Part shown: in pieces, positions 41,656-49,390 of the stretch
How positions within the stretch are numbered: the first letter of the stretch is position 1
How the letters are laid out: every line of letters begins with the position of its first letter
Assembly (NCBI RefSeq): GCF_014725735.1
Contig: NZ_CP061368.1
Coordinates: 3,115,225-3,179,224, forward strand
Origin: Wenzhouxiangella sp. AB-CW3
Lineage (GTDB): Bacteria; Pseudomonadota; Gammaproteobacteria; Xanthomonadales; Wenzhouxiangellaceae
Length of the DNA: 64,000 nucleotides
Direction: 5' to 3'
The notes under the pieces: generated by a model
The model's input: the letters and a program-made list of their open reading frames with translations, nothing else
What the model was told of the DNA's origin: nothing
The model's database searches: none
Position numbers and translations under genes: made by a program

Positions 41656-41805
41656 ACCCCAACGTTGCATAAAATTCCGGAGTCAGAAGCCTGGAGAGTA
41701 GCGCAGGCGGAAACGATAGGGCGGTTTTGCGAAGCAAAGAAGCCCTGGAGTGGAGCCGTCGCGCGTGTAGCGATTCTGGCCCGGAATTTTATGCAACGTT
41801 GGGGT
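41656..41805. mobile_element. 150-bp MITE-like element with perfect 25-bp inverted repeats
   Basis: The ends are exact inverted copies: the left begins ACCCCAACGTTGCATAAAAT (41656-41680) and the right is its reverse complement (41781-41805). The middle (about 100 bp) codes for no recognised protein. The size, perfect ends and lack of a transposase fit a miniature inverted-repeat element. The immediate flanks are TGA on the left and GAA on the right, so a target duplication is not obvious. It touches the stop codon of the upstream gene and may act as its terminator or mRNA tail. Confidence 0.72.
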
Positions 41806-41843
41806 GAATGCCCGTTGTTCTGGATTCTGGTCGTTGTCCAGAT

Positions 41844-42278
41844 CTATTGAGTGACTTGAATCGTGCCCGACTCAATCATCTGGCCACCGGCTACCGGAGA
41901 ATCCATACGGGCGTTGTATGTGATCGTGCCGACTCTTCCGAAGCAGAGACTGGCGCTGCCATTGGGTTTGATCGTGGCCGACTCCTGCTGCCGCCGGAAC
42001 AGATTGGAAAAGCCGGACTGACAAACCACATCGTCGAGCGCACCGTCGAGGAATTCCAGCTTCACATCGGTGCTGCGCCGATTGACCCAGCGAACTTCAT
42101 CGCCTTGCCGCACCCGCAGAATCACCGGCGTCATGCGCTCCTCGAACTTTACGTCGTGGATCGTGCCGGTTCTAGAGCTGTCCGCGATCCCGGCGGTACC
42201 CTTGATTGCAGCACAGCCGGCGATAGCCAGAAATGCCACTGCGATGGTCAGGCATTTCAAGATCACTAGACTCTTCAT
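41844..42278 (-). CDS. Cupredoxin-like lipoprotein
   Basis: The 144-residue protein starts MKSLVILKCLTIAVAF and has a lipobox near residue 21 (FLAIAGCAAI). The mature part has the Greek-key pattern of plastocyanin-like domains: TIHDVKFEERMTPVILRVRQ, DEVRWVNRRSTDVKLEF and KPNGSASLCFGRVGTITYNA. The usual copper histidines after WVN and near the C-terminal cysteine are missing, so copper binding by the classical site is doubtful; two cysteines (DVVCQSG, ASLCFG) may form a disulphide. Envelope location is expected. Function is unknown. Confidence 0.7.
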   Translation of the reverse strand: MKSLVILKCLTIAVAFLAIAGCAAIKGTAGIADSSRTGTIHDVKFEERMTPVILRVRQGDEVRWVNRRSTDVKLEFLDGALDDVVCQSGFSNLFRRQQESATIKPNGSASLCFGRVGTITYNARMDSPVAGGQMIESGTIQVTQ

Positions 42279-42381
42279 TGTGTCTTTCGTCCACTGATTT
42301 GTCTCAGATGGCCAGTCTTGCATTCATGTCGCATCAGGGTCTGTTCGCTATCGAACCTATCCAGGCCATGTTCGTATCAGT

Positions 42382-42397
42382 GTGGCGCAACGTACAG
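42382..42397 (+). promoter_or_regulatory. Repeated 16-bp motif GTGGCGCAACGTACAG
   Basis: This motif is also found at 37861-37876 (identical) and 16816-16831 (one mismatch). Here it lies 119 nt before the DUF883 start and at 16816 it lies 124 nt before the PRC-barrel start. The similar distance suggests a shared promoter or activator site. Confidence 0.45.
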
Positions 42398-42515
42398 ACG
42401 GGAAGGCCGGTCAAGTTCACAATGCTGAACACTTCCTGACGGCGAGACATTCAACCCTCGGTGATAGTGCCCGCTGACATTCAGGTCACGCGGTAGGCCC
42501 TTTGGAGCGAAAGTC

Positions 42516-42776
42516 ATGAAAACGAACACTAATGAACGTGCAGTGCATCAGACCGTCGACGCCGCAGCGGCCGGCGCTCACAGGGCTGTCGACTGGGCAG
42601 CCGACACAGCTAACAGCGCAACGGACAGCCTGGCCGATACGGGCCATGAAATGAAGGCAACGCAAGAAAAGTGGCTGGCGACAGCGCGCGAGTTTGTACA
42701 GGAGAACCCGGCAACCTCGCTCGGCATAGCGCTTGCGAGTGGCTATCTCCTCAGTCGCCTCCTGCGGGCAAGATAG
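42516..42776 (+). CDS. DUF883 (ElaB/YqjD-like) membrane-anchored protein
   Basis: The 86-residue protein has an N-terminal amphipathic helical region (AVHQTVDAAAAGAHRAVDWA and a KATQEKWLATAREFVQENP segment) and a C-terminal membrane helix (LGIALASGYLLSRLLRAR). This matches the YqjD/ElaB family, inner-membrane proteins linked to stationary phase and ribosome association in E. coli. A GGAG ribosome site precedes the ATG. It starts a probable operon with the holin-X-like and following genes. Confidence 0.9.
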   Translation: MKTNTNERAVHQTVDAAAAGAHRAVDWAADTANSATDSLADTGHEMKATQEKWLATAREFVQENPATSLGIALASGYLLSRLLRAR

Positions 42777-42790
42777 GAGCGCTGGTCTGC

Positions 42791-43237
42791 ATGTCCCGTC
42801 ATGTTGATGATCAGTCGGATCTCGGCACAGGCACTGCTTCCGTAGCGTCCGGGCAGGAGCCCGGGCTGCTGGAAGCAGCGGGTCTGCTGGGGCGAGAGTT
42901 GGGTGCAATCGTGCATGATCACTTGTTCCTTGCTGCTCTGGAAACCAGACAGGCGGGGGAAAGTCTGGTCAGTATCATCGCCATGGGCGTGATCGTGGCC
43001 TACCTGTTGCTGACTGCCTGGCTGGCGCTGGCTGGCGCGGTGGTCATCATGCTGGTGCAGCACTCGCTGGTCACGGTCGGTACGGCCCTGGTGCTGGTGT
43101 TCGCTGTTCATTGCCTGCTTGCCATGCTGCTGGTTGCCGCCATTCGCAGGCGTAGCAGATCCCTGATGTTTCCAGCCACGATGAGTCGGCTTGAACCGGC
43201 ATTGCACTCGGATCCACCTGCGGATCGTTGTCCGTGA
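42791..43237 (+). CDS. Phage-holin-family (holin-X/YqjE-like) membrane protein
   Basis: The 148-residue protein starts MSRHVDDQSDLGTG. After a polar N-terminus of about 45 residues it has two long membrane helices (SIIAMGVIVAYLLLTAWLAL and an adjacent LVTVGTALVLVFAVHCLLAM segment), then a basic tail. This is the usual partner of DUF883 proteins (YqjD-YqjE-YqjK order in E. coli). Its 5' end has a degraded duplicate at 37861-37975. It overlaps the next gene's GTG start (GTGA). Confidence 0.82.
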   Translation: MSRHVDDQSDLGTGTASVASGQEPGLLEAAGLLGRELGAIVHDHLFLAALETRQAGESLVSIIAMGVIVAYLLLTAWLALAGAVVIMLVQHSLVTVGTALVLVFAVHCLLAMLLVAAIRRRSRSLMFPATMSRLEPALHSDPPADRCP

Positions 43238-43644
43238 AAGCGACATACAAAAGTCTGTTCGGAAATGACAGCCAATCACTGGGTCTCCAGATCAGTCGGA
43301 CGACCGACCGCCTGGATGAGCACAGGAGAACCGCGGGGGTGCTGAGTGCATCACTCCGATCCCGCCTGCGCTCCGCGCTCGTCTCGCCCGGCGGGCTGTG
43401 GATCGCCGGATGCGCAGGGTTTGTGGCTGCCGAGTGGATATACCGGCCGGCGCGGGGACTTCGTCCGGCCAGCCAGCAAGTATCGAGCTCACCGCGCCGC
43501 CCGCCAGCCACCGCCCTGGCGAATGTCGTGTTGCTGCTGAAATTCGCGGAGGGTCTGAGAATTATCTGGATGAAAACAGGCCTCGGAACGACCGAAGATG
43601 TGCGACAGCGAACAGAAGAGCGCGGGCGCAGGCGCATGCTGTGA
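43234..43644 (+). CDS. Small YqjK-position protein, unrecognised
   Basis: The 136-residue product is read from a GTG that overlaps the holin-X-like stop. The N-terminus (KATYKSLFGNDSQSLGLQIS) and SRTTDRLDEHRRTAGVLSAS are polar. One moderately hydrophobic segment (GGLWIAGCAGFVAAEWIY) lies near residue 58. The C-terminus is basic. Position after DUF883 and holin-X genes matches YqjK, but I could not confirm family membership. It is probably co-transcribed with its neighbours. Confidence 0.55.
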   Translation: MKATYKSLFGNDSQSLGLQISRTTDRLDEHRRTAGVLSASLRSRLRSALVSPGGLWIAGCAGFVAAEWIYRPARGLRPASQQVSSSPRRPPATALANVVLLLKFAEGLRIIWMKTGLGTTEDVRQRTEERGRRRML

Positions 43645-43703
43645 ATGAGGTCGAATTGCCGGGCAATCCCTGACCCGGTTACTGAACTGAAGGAGTAAAG
43701 ATC

Positions 43704-43853
43704 ATGCTATTTACAATTGCTGCCATTCTTGCGGTGCTATGGCTCCTGGGGTTCGTGTCCGGAACCACGTTGGGTGGATTAATTCACCTCCTGATCGTAA
43801 TCGCAGTCATCATGGTGCTTTTCCAGCTGCTCAGCGGACGCCGGGTCGGATAG
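43704..43853 (+). CDS. lmo0937-family small membrane protein
   Basis: The 49-residue protein reads MLFTIAAILAVLWLLGFVSG, then TTLGGLIHLLIVIAVIMVLF and QLLSGRRVG. Two membrane helices are joined at GTTLGG. Length and pattern match the lmo0937 family. An AAGGAG ribosome site is well placed. The 3' end overlaps the convergent small gene at 43784 by 70 nt. Function is unknown; the family tends to lie with stress genes. Confidence 0.85.
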   Translation: MLFTIAAILAVLWLLGFVSGTTLGGLIHLLIVIAVIMVLFQLLSGRRVG

Positions 43854-44152
43854 ACCGCACCGTGTTCGGCTGAATTGATCGAATAGGTGTCATCCAGTGC
43901 CTGGCTGAGCAAAAGCACGGTTTCCAGAAGTTTTCTGTTCCTTTGCAGCAGGTCCTCGATTTGCGTGAGTGCTGCCTGAAGTTGCATCTTGGGATCTGCG
44001 CTTTCGAGACAGCGGAACCTCTCCGGTAGCGTTCGCAACTGCCACCGCGCTCGCGTGGATTGCGCGACCTGATTCCTCGCGATCCCCAGAATAATCTCGG
44101 GCTCGATCTCCCTTGTCGAATGCCTGTGGCCATTCGTGGTGTATGTAGTCAT
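43784..44152 (-). CDS. Hypothetical protein with coiled-coil segment
   Basis: The 122-residue protein starts MTTYTTNGHRHSTREIEPEI; AAGAGG lies about 12 nt upstream and AAGG adjoins the ATG. A helical region KMQLQAALTQIEDLLQRNRK then LLETVLLLSQALDD could form a coiled coil. No membrane segment or known domain is visible. Its 3' end overlaps the small membrane gene on the other strand by 70 nt, so the gene call is moderate only. Confidence 0.45.
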   Translation of the reverse strand: MTTYTTNGHRHSTREIEPEIILGIARNQVAQSTRARWQLRTLPERFRCLESADPKMQLQAALTQIEDLLQRNRKLLETVLLLSQALDDTYSINSAEHGAVYPTRRPLSSWKSTMMTAITIRR

Positions 44153-44505
44153 CCTTGGAATCCTCTTGGCAATGGAGCGAACCGGTCTGACCAAGTCGGT
44201 CCCATTCCCGCATAAGAAGGCCGGGTGACCAACTTTCGGTCGCTTGGGAAAGCAATATGACACTTCCCGGATTGAGTGTCTGTTCGGCAGCAAACAACGC
44301 ATACCGCAGCCGCACCAATTTCACATGGAGAACGCAAATCACGTCTATGCCCTCCACCCTGAATCGGTCCTGATCAAGCAAACCAGCCTGAAGCGCACCA
44401 ATGCAGATGTATGTTCGGTAGCGCACAGAGTATTGGCGGGCCTGGCAGTTAGCCTGAATGTTCGTCTGTTTGGCGATTTGAGAAACTTAGCGAGGATTTT
44501 CCGTG
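44153..44505. other. Intergenic, presumed promoter of the DUF3494 gene
   Basis: About 350 bp with no supported gene. A GAGG ribosome site lies 9 nt before ATG 44506. No promoter motif could be assigned. Confidence 0.35.
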
Positions 44506-45948
44506 ATGAACAGTCTCCGGCCCGTTTTTACCAGGTGCGGCGTGCCCATTGCTCGAGACGCAGGGGCATTGCGCCGGCGGACATTCTTCAAGATCGTGGG
44601 AATTGCAGGTGTAGCGCTGCTATTGCTGGCTGCCCCGGCGTTGTCCCAGACTGCCCCGGACCTTGGAACCACCAGCCCATTCGCGATCGTATCCGAAACC
44701 TTCACCAATACCACGCCCGGGACGGTTGTCGATGGCGATGTCTGTTTCACGACCGGGCCTGTCGTTGCTCCCGTAGTTAACGGGTCTGTACAGACGCCAT
44801 GCGCGGCACAGACCGGAATCGATCAGGATGCCGCCCGGGCCGATCTGGTCGCACAACCATGTACTTCGATCGGTGCTGCCGTAGCGCTGGACACGATCAG
44901 TATCGGCGCCAACCCGCCCGGGGAATTCCCGCCCGGCTGCTACTCGAGTACCGGAGCCATGAGCTAAACCACAGGCGCGACGCTCACGCTAAGCGGCGAG
45001 GGTGTGTACATCTTCAGACCCGGCGGCGCGCTGGATCCGGGCGCCAATTCCAGTGTCATTACCGCTGATGGCGCCTGTTCGGACAATGTCTTCTGGGCGC
45101 CTGAAGGCGGCACGACCATTGGCGCCAATGCCGCTTTTGTCGGCACCGTGTTTCGTGGCACAGCCGCCGGTCTCAACATTACATTGGGGGACTCGGCCTC
45201 ACTGGAAGGCAGGGCGCTGGCATTTGGTTCGACCGTCACCACTGACAACAATTTGATTGCCGTTCCTGATCAATGCCCCGGCACCATCATCGTCGAAAAG
45301 CGAACCAACCCGCCGGGCAGCCTGCAAAGCTTCACCTTTACCGGTGATGCCGCCGGCGATTTGACCGACGGCGAACAAATCGTTGTCGACAACCTGGCAC
45401 CGGGCAATTACAGTTCGACTGAATCGGTTCCGGCCGGTTGGGAGCTGACCGACATCATCTGCAACGATGCCGACAGCACCGGCGATATCGGAACGGCAAC
45501 GGCAAACTTTGTGCTCGAGGCCGGCGAAACCGTGACCTGTGTGTTTATCAACACGGAGATTGGTGCTACTGATGGCACGATCACCATCCTCAAGCAGGCC
45601 GACCCACCCGGCACGGGTCAGTCGTTCGACTTCACCGGCGATCTCGGCAACTTCAGCCTGATGCACGGCGAGTTCATCGTCGAAACGCTGCCGCCCGGCA
45701 CCTACGCGGTCAGCGAAACGGTACCGAATGGCTGGCGGCTCGACAGCGCCACCTGCGACGACGGCTCGCCGGTCAGCGCCATCGAACTTGAAGCCGGTGA
45801 AAGCGTGACCTGCACATTCAACAATTCGCAGCGGGCAGCAGCGCTGCCTGTGCCGATCTTTTCACAGGGCGGGGTTGTGCTGATTATCCTGATGATGATG
45901 CTGATGGCGGCAGTCTTTCTGCGGCGTACCGATCTGACTCGAAGGTAG
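44506..45948 (+). pseudogene. Ice-binding-like (DUF3494) protein with in-frame stop and IPTL-like C-terminus
   Basis: One frame runs from ATG 44506 to 45948 but is broken by TAA at 44965-44967 (about residue 154). Before it: a signal peptide and the DUF3494 start (LGTTSPFAIVSETFTNTTPG, PPGEFPPGCYSSTGAM). After it: SGEGVYIFRPGGALDPGANS and the end of DUF3494, two prealbumin/SpaA-like repeats (IIVEKRTNPPGSLQSFTFTG; ITILKQADPPGTGQSFDFTG), and a C-terminal VPIFSQGGVVLIILM-type helix followed by LRR, like IPTL/VPxF sorting tails. One base change (for example TTA to TAA) explains the break. The rest of the frame is clean, which suggests a recent mutation, readthrough or an error. Confidence 0.8.
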
Positions 45949-45999
45949 CAGTTGCAATACCCGGGAGAGTCTCTGCTCGAGAGTCTCTCCAAACAAAAC

Positions 46000-46029
46000 C
46001 CTGGTTGCTCACGCGACCAGGATTTTTTT
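46000..46029 (+). terminator. Rho-independent terminator
   Basis: Stem CCTGGTTGC / GCGACCAGG (one T-G pair) with loop TCAC is followed by ATTTTTTT. It ends the DUF3494 transcript. Confidence 0.88.
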
Positions 46030-46064
46030 AATGGAGTACGAGCCGTCTTGCTGCGGGCGACCGG

Positions 46065-46253
46065 CTATCCGATGCGAATTCCCGATATCGGGCCGATCAC
46101 GCCGAACGCGGATAGCAGCCAGATGATGACGACAATAATGACGACCACATTCAGGATCTTCTTGATCGTGGACTGCATCGGAATAAAGCTGTTGATCAGC
46201 CACAACAGGACGCCAACGACGACCAGGGTAATGATGAGATTAATAAGGGACAT
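46065..46253 (-). CDS. Thivi_2564-family small membrane protein
   Basis: The 62-residue protein starts MSLINLIITLVVVGVLLWLI. Two membrane helices (about 4-20 and 35-52) flank NSFIPMQSTIKKILN, and the end is GPISGIRIG. This matches the family named after Thivi_2564. AATAAGGGA lies just upstream as a ribosome site. Function is unknown; the neighbourhood is the envelope-stress group. Confidence 0.87.
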   Translation of the reverse strand: MSLINLIITLVVVGVLLWLINSFIPMQSTIKKILNVVVIIVVIIWLLSAFGVIGPISGIRIG

Positions 46254-46409
46254 TCAGAGATTCCTCAAGAGAGTTGGAGACAACGCCAATATAGAATTCG
46301 GGGACATGCGCGTCGGTGCTCTGGCACACACACGTCCAGGAATTCCGACGCGACTGTTGAGAGGCTCCTTGATCGGAAACTCCCCCCACAGGCCAGGGAA
46401 AACATGCAG
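46254..46409. other. Intergenic spacer
   Basis: Short region between two minus-strand genes; presumably the promoter of the small membrane gene. Nothing else recognised. Confidence 0.35.
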
Positions 46410-47363
46410 TCAAGTGCCGGCGCCGGCAAGACAGGCCAGTTCGAGTCGTAGTGCCAGATTGGCGTGGAGTTCAAACAACGGGTGATCGAACGCCATCGGC
46501 TCGTTCTCGACGATTCTCAAGCCCTGGCAGGGGCGATCGAGTTCCAGCAAGACCTGGGCCAGGTTCAGGCGCGCCGGCAAGTTGTCGGGCCTGCTCTCAA
46601 GTGCCCGTTCAAAATCGGTGGCGGCGTCTTCGAGGGCGCCGAGTTCGTAGCGGGCGTTACCCATGCCCATCCAGGCCAGCGACTCGTTGGGCCACTGTTC
46701 GGCCACGGCCCGCCATGCCCGCAGGCGTGGCTCGGCCGGTGCGTGATCGTCGAAGTCGGCCAGCGCGCGCAGCACGGCCGGAAGATGCGGGTTGGCCGGG
46801 AGTTCGCCGGGCTCGAGTACCACGATGGCCCAGCGCGAGGCCCAGTCCCACTCGCGCATCCAGCGTCGGGTCGGCGTGGCCTGCAGCGGATCGGTGCCAG
46901 AGCGCATCAGGATTTCGGCGCGTTCGCGGTGGTAGCCAATGACGACAGCGTAGTGCCATGTCGGCACCTTGCGCAGTCCCAGGTTCTGGAGGATCAGCAC
47001 CGGCCGCCCGGCCTCGACCTCGGCAAGCACGGGTTCGAGTTCGCCCGGTAGCCGGAAGGGAATGCGTTCGAAGCTTCTGGCCGCAGCCATCATCTCGACC
47101 TGCAGGCTGCCCTCCAGGCCCGGTACATAAACCCGGTCGGCGACTTCGTCATAGGCCGGTGTGGCGCCTGACGCCTCGAGTACCGTGATCAGCGCCGCCG
47201 GGCCACAGTGATGCGCCAGTTGCGGGTAAAACGGTGTCTCGCTCAATTCGATGTGCGGCGCCCATGAGTCCGGAATCTTCGTGTCGAAGGTGGCACAACC
47301 GGTGGCCAGGAGAAAAAAAAGCGCGGCCAGGAAGGCCGCGCCATTGTTGCGTACTTCCGGCAT
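46410..47363 (-). CDS. PA2778-type C39-like cysteine peptidase lipoprotein
   Basis: The 317-residue lipoprotein (lipobox LLATGCA, about residue 23) has a C39-like papain fold. The catalytic cysteine is in YPQLAHHCGPAALITVLE (about residue 53) and the histidine in VPTWHYAVVIGYH (about residue 140). C-terminal TPR-like helices (ESLAWMGMGNARYELGALED, ARLNLAQVLLEL) follow. It overlaps the PA2779-like gene by one base (TGATG), the same gene pair as in Pseudomonas aeruginosa. Substrate is unknown; an envelope role is likely. Confidence 0.87.
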   Translation of the reverse strand: MPEVRNNGAAFLAALFFLLATGCATFDTKIPDSWAPHIELSETPFYPQLAHHCGPAALITVLEASGATPAYDEVADRVYVPGLEGSLQVEMMAAARSFERIPFRLPGELEPVLAEVEAGRPVLILQNLGLRKVPTWHYAVVIGYHRERAEILMRSGTDPLQATPTRRWMREWDWASRWAIVVLEPGELPANPHLPAVLRALADFDDHAPAEPRLRAWRAVAEQWPNESLAWMGMGNARYELGALEDAATDFERALESRPDNLPARLNLAQVLLELDRPCQGLRIVENEPMAFDHPLFELHANLALRLELACLAGAGT

Positions 47364-47713
47364 CAGCGCCTCATGACGTGAAGAACGATGAGAACCAGAA
47401 AGATGACGCCGAGCACGTAAATTACGCCTGCGCCGGCCGGCATGTCGTCGATCTCTCCGGCGACAAGAGCAAGCTCTTCGGCGCTCATGTTGCCCACCCG
47501 CGCCATCGCCATTTCATGGGTTACGCCGAGGCTGGCTAGTTCGGCAGCCACGTCATCGCGCAAGAGATACGCCTCGACTCGGGTTTCCATGTTGCCGGCA
47601 TCCAGCGCCAGCGCATCTCCGGTGGATACAAGCTGAGCCTGTGCCGGCATGATCAAGGAGACCATGGCCAGGGCGACTAATGCATTCATTGCTATTGATA
47701 GTGATTTGATCAT
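47363..47713 (-). CDS. PA2779-family small membrane protein
   Basis: The 116-residue protein has a signal peptide (cut near MPAQAQ), a helical middle (NMETRVEAYLLRDDVAAELA; MARVGNMSAEELALVAGEID) and a C-terminal membrane helix (GVIYVLGVIFLVLIVLHVMR). This fits the PA2779 family, always next to the PA2778 peptidase. It may present or restrain the peptidase, but this is not proven. Confidence 0.87.
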   Translation of the reverse strand: MIKSLSIAMNALVALAMVSLIMPAQAQLVSTGDALALDAGNMETRVEAYLLRDDVAAELASLGVTHEMAMARVGNMSAEELALVAGEIDDMPAGAGVIYVLGVIFLVLIVLHVMRR

Positions 47714-47784
47714 TTCGGTGCTCCTTGGTTGATATCTCTAATGTGGGAAAGCCCTGTTGGGCCTTCCCGTTGGTCAGGGGCGAT

Positions 47785-48816
47785 TCAATCTGAACCGGCT
47801 GAAGCCTGCGAGCCGGACGGGTTCTCGATGATGATCTCCACCCGACGGTTCATCTGGCGACCGGTCGCCGATGTATTGGATGCCACCGGTCGATCCATAC
47901 CCATTCCGGCCGTGGTGATCCGTCCCGATGCGATGCCCTGTTGAGTCAGGAAATGTCTTACTGAGTCCGCACGGCGTTGCGAAAGGTCGCGGTTGTACTC
48001 AATCGCGCCGATATTGTCGGTGTGGCCTTCAATATGGACGCGCCGTTCCGGGTATTGATTGAGAAAGTTGACCAGCTTGTCGAGATTGACGTGGGCGCCG
48101 GCCTGCAGCTCCGTGCTGGCCGTGGCAAACAGCACATCACCCAGGGTCAGCACCAGTCCGCGACTGGTGATCTCGGCCTCCAGGATTTCGATCTGGCGCT
48201 GCATCTCGGCGGCCCGCCGCGCAGCGGCTGCTTCGGATTCGGATTCAGCCCTGCGTGCAGCTTCAGCGGCGCGTCTTGCCATTTCCGCTTCCTCACGGGC
48301 GAGCTGTGCATCGGCCTGAGCGCGGCCCGCTTCGGAACGGGCACGTTGCGCATCGGTCTGGGCTCTGTCGGCCTCACCGCGAGCATGCCTGGCGTCGGCG
48401 TGTGCCCGGTCCGCTTCTCTCGTTCGAGCCGCAAGGCGCGCCCGCTCGCGTTCTTCGCCAAGCGCCTTGCGCTGGCTTTCCGCGTATCGGGTTGTTGCCC
48501 TGGCCCTGGCGATTTCCACCTTGTGGTCGGCCAGGTACACCCGGTGAGCAGCCAGGGCGGAATCCGATGAGCCGGTCAGCGACTGCTCCGCGATTCGCAC
48601 GGCCTCTTCGGCTTCCCGGATCTCGACACGCGCATGCGGTGCCAGATTCGGATCGCTCTGAAGCGCGCTCAGTTTTTCTCGCGCTTCCATGGCGCCCGGC
48701 GGGGCTGACGGCGTGGTGGCGCATGCCGCCACCAGTAGCGTTGCCATTGCCAATGCGGCCATCCGCATGCCCCGGTTCCAGTTTCTGTGTTTCACGGTTG
48801 TCATAATGAGTGTCAT
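47785..48816 (-). CDS. DUF4398 plus OmpA-family lipoprotein
   Basis: The 343-residue lipoprotein (lipobox TLLVAACAT, near residue 30) begins with a DUF4398 region and a long charged coiled coil (about residues 95-225, ERERARLAARTREADRAHAD and similar Ala/Arg/Glu repeats). The C-terminal OmpA domain has DVLFATASTELQAGAHVNLD, VHIEGHTDNIGAIEYNRDLS and GMDRPVASNTSATGRQMNRR, which bind peptidoglycan. The ATG overlaps the preceding DUF4398 gene stop (ATGA). It tethers the outer membrane to peptidoglycan across the periplasm. Confidence 0.88.
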   Translation of the reverse strand: MTLIMTTVKHRNWNRGMRMAALAMATLLVAACATTPSAPPGAMEAREKLSALQSDPNLAPHARVEIREAEEAVRIAEQSLTGSSDSALAAHRVYLADHKVEIARARATTRYAESQRKALGEERERARLAARTREADRAHADARHARGEADRAQTDAQRARSEAGRAQADAQLAREEAEMARRAAEAARRAESESEAAAARRAAEMQRQIEILEAEITSRGLVLTLGDVLFATASTELQAGAHVNLDKLVNFLNQYPERRVHIEGHTDNIGAIEYNRDLSQRRADSVRHFLTQQGIASGRITTAGMGMDRPVASNTSATGRQMNRRVEIIIENPSGSQASAGSD

Positions 48817-49214
48817 TGCCTGTCTCCAGTTCGGCGCATTTCTTCAAGCAGCGCTTCGGTGCTGCGCTGTATTTCGTGGTTGATCTCGGCTGCCTTGGCA
48901 GAACCGGTTCTCGCAATGGCCAGCTCGGCCGCGATCCGCGATTGCCTGGCAAAACGATCCGCCTCGGTCATGCGTTCCTGGCCGACTGAGCGCTCGGCCA
49001 GGGACAACTGACTGCGTGCTTCGTCAAGTTCGGCGCTTGCGTACTGGCGCGCATCTGACTGTTCGGCGTTGGCAATCGCCTGGCGCGCATCGGAAAGGGA
49101 TTCTGTGGGCGGCTGGGGCGTGGAAGCGCAGGCGCCGAGCAACAGCAGGGAAACAGCCGGGACCGCGGCTGACTTCAAGATTCGTTTCAGGCTTGCTCCG
49201 TTTGAACGTGGCAT
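48813..49214 (-). CDS. DUF4398 lipoprotein
   Basis: The 133-residue protein starts MPRSNGASLKRILKSA, with GGAG 7 nt upstream. The lipobox is LLLLGACAS near residue 27. The mature part is helical and charged (LSDARQAIANAEQSDARQYA; ELDEARSQLSLAERSVGQER), typical DUF4398. It overlaps the OmpA-like gene by ATGA; the two probably act as a complex at the outer membrane. Confidence 0.85.
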   Translation of the reverse strand: MPRSNGASLKRILKSAAVPAVSLLLLGACASTPQPPTESLSDARQAIANAEQSDARQYASAELDEARSQLSLAERSVGQERMTEADRFARQSRIAAELAIARTGSAKAAEINHEIQRSTEALLEEMRRTGDRQ

Positions 49215-49390
49215 TTTCATGCTCCAGTGGAAATGTGTGTCGCGTGGCACTGATGCTCAGCGCCGCGGGCTCCTGGTCAGATCGTTCCCGACGAATCGGG
49301 AAAGCTCTGCTACGGCAGGACTTTGAGCCTGCGCCTTGAGGTGTAGCGCCGTCGGTACGCCAGCGCACTGAGCCCGGGTCATGGATGACT

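Noticed and set aside
43890-44426. Overlapping minus-strand frame (178 codons)
   Set aside because: It competes with the frame at 43784-44152, lacks a ribosome site and has no recognisable features.
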